Source: Ascochyta rabiei (lineage: Eukaryota; Ascomycota; Dothideomycetes; Pleosporales; Didymellaceae). From it: a DNA stretch of 64,000 nt. Shown here one piece after another: positions 63,252-64,000 of the stretch (position 1 is its first letter; each line of letters opens with the position of its first letter). Location: NCBI RefSeq assembly GCF_004011695.2, contig NC_082416.1:744001-808000 (forward strand). The letters run 5' to 3'. The notes under the pieces are model-generated. The model was not told the DNA's origin. It saw only the letters and a list, made by a program, of their open reading frames with translations, and made no database searches. A program made the position numbers and the translations under genes.

Positions 63252-64000
63252 GTTGACTGAACCGTTTTCAAATTTTCGATGGGACTATACAAAAAGGGCG
63301 TTTACCGTGTTAAGAGCAGTTGTACATGAATATCTGCTTGATAATCAGTAGACATTTGTAAGCTCGTCCGCGAGCTTGTATATCTATGGCGTCACGCCAT
63401 AAGTGCCAAGCTTTTTTGTTTGTCAGCAGTCTAGTTTGGGAAGACCGTAAGACCGCAGACTCCATACATCGCGGCTCAAGAGGTCTCACGAAGGCTTGGC
63501 TCATGTGCCTCTTGTCTGAGACAGGCAGATGAGCTGACATACCCCATCGCTCAGAGAGATTGCGCAGAGATCCAGACACGGCTGCCAGTCCCTGACTCGT
63601 AAATTCGTGTGTGGCCAACCGAGGAGAAGCTTGTTAAATGCTGTCTCTACCATGCACTGTCTTTCAACTTCACAGTAGAGTAGGCTACACATCGTCCTCC
63701 ATAGCCTGAGATCTAATAGGTGCTGTATAGAGTCTGTGGGACCGATATGACATGGTTGTATACAAGAGGAATCAAGATATCGAAAGCTTGGATTTTGCGA
63801 AGTTGGAGAGCCTCCTGCCGATGCTGTTAGCGTAGAGTGATACCGAGATCTTTTGGTATCAATCGAGATAGATTGTTCTTGAGTTGTGGCTTCATTGTGT
63901 TTTTCTTCCGCATGTGGATCAAATGTCCCAACAGACCATAATGTATTAGAAGCGATTTGTTGCACACAATAACGCTTAACGAAGGATATCTATTAGAATT
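63252..64000. other. Right edge, no supported gene
   Basis: About 750 bases upstream of the oxidoreductase. Two adjacent minus-strand frames (63618-63310 and 63965-63501) lack ATG starts or domains. A gene continuing beyond the window cannot be excluded. Confidence 0.4.

Noticed and set aside
63310..63965. Two minus-strand frames at the right edge, considered as a transcription factor remnant
   Set aside because: No ATG for the longer frame, no zinc cluster or fungal regulator motif; not enough to support a call.

Overview
This window is nuclear DNA of a filamentous ascomycete, most likely a dothideomycete of the Pleosporales type. The evidence is eukaryotic gene structure with short GT-AG introns (about 48 to 110 bases), compact intron-poor genes on both strands, and fungal-specific families: a Zn(II)2Cys6 cluster protein, ICE2, an Ima1-like nuclear membrane protein, DUF3405, an ACS-type MFS permease and a LaeA-like methyltransferase relic. 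Genus and species cannot be fixed from the sequence alone. I see no rRNA, tRNA, CRISPR array or intact transposon.

Layout. 1-5.3 kb: a disordered protein, mitochondrial ribosomal protein uL3m, and a Zn2Cys6/sugar-acetyltransferase fusion. 5.3-12.1 kb: a gene-poor stretch full of interrupted microsatellites. 12.1-17.3 kb: ICE2, MYG1 and a PRELI-domain protein. 17.8-20.9 kb: an AT-rich array of about 68 copies of a 46-bp unit, lying between two convergent genes. 21-32.9 kb: eIF2B-beta, the NEM1 phosphatase, a coiled-coil protein, RPS23, an Ima1-like protein, mitochondrial uL24m and ALG14. 33.2-39.7 kb: an MFS permease, an F-box-like protein and cytochrome c peroxidase. 40-49.1 kb: a coiled-coil protein, GRX5, a branched-chain aminotransferase, a membrane protein and MET6. 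50.3-55.7 kb: a short-chain dehydrogenase and a large kelch membrane protein. 56-64 kb: a broken methyltransferase, a DUF3405 type II membrane protein, an AT-rich island, a GST-like protein and a Gfo/Idh/MocA oxidoreductase whose splice junction does not resolve.

Function. Most genes are housekeeping. Several act in mitochondria (uL3m, uL24m, PRELI protein, CCP1, GRX5, probably MYG1). Others act at the ER or nuclear envelope (ICE2, NEM1, Ima1-like, ALG14), and two in amino-acid synthesis (branched-chain aminotransferase, MET6). ICE2 and NEM1 are linked in yeast through control of the Nem1-Spo7 phosphatase and lipid storage, so finding both within 12 kb is notable but may be chance. No operon-like or biosynthetic cluster is evident. 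The most unusual elements are the 46-bp array, the zinc-cluster/acetyltransferase fusion with an altered catalytic position, and the methyltransferase relic next to DUF3405.

Exon boundaries were derived by hand from splice motifs, frame continuity and family conservation. Start codons are ATG throughout; longer readings that begin at GTG or TTG were trimmed.
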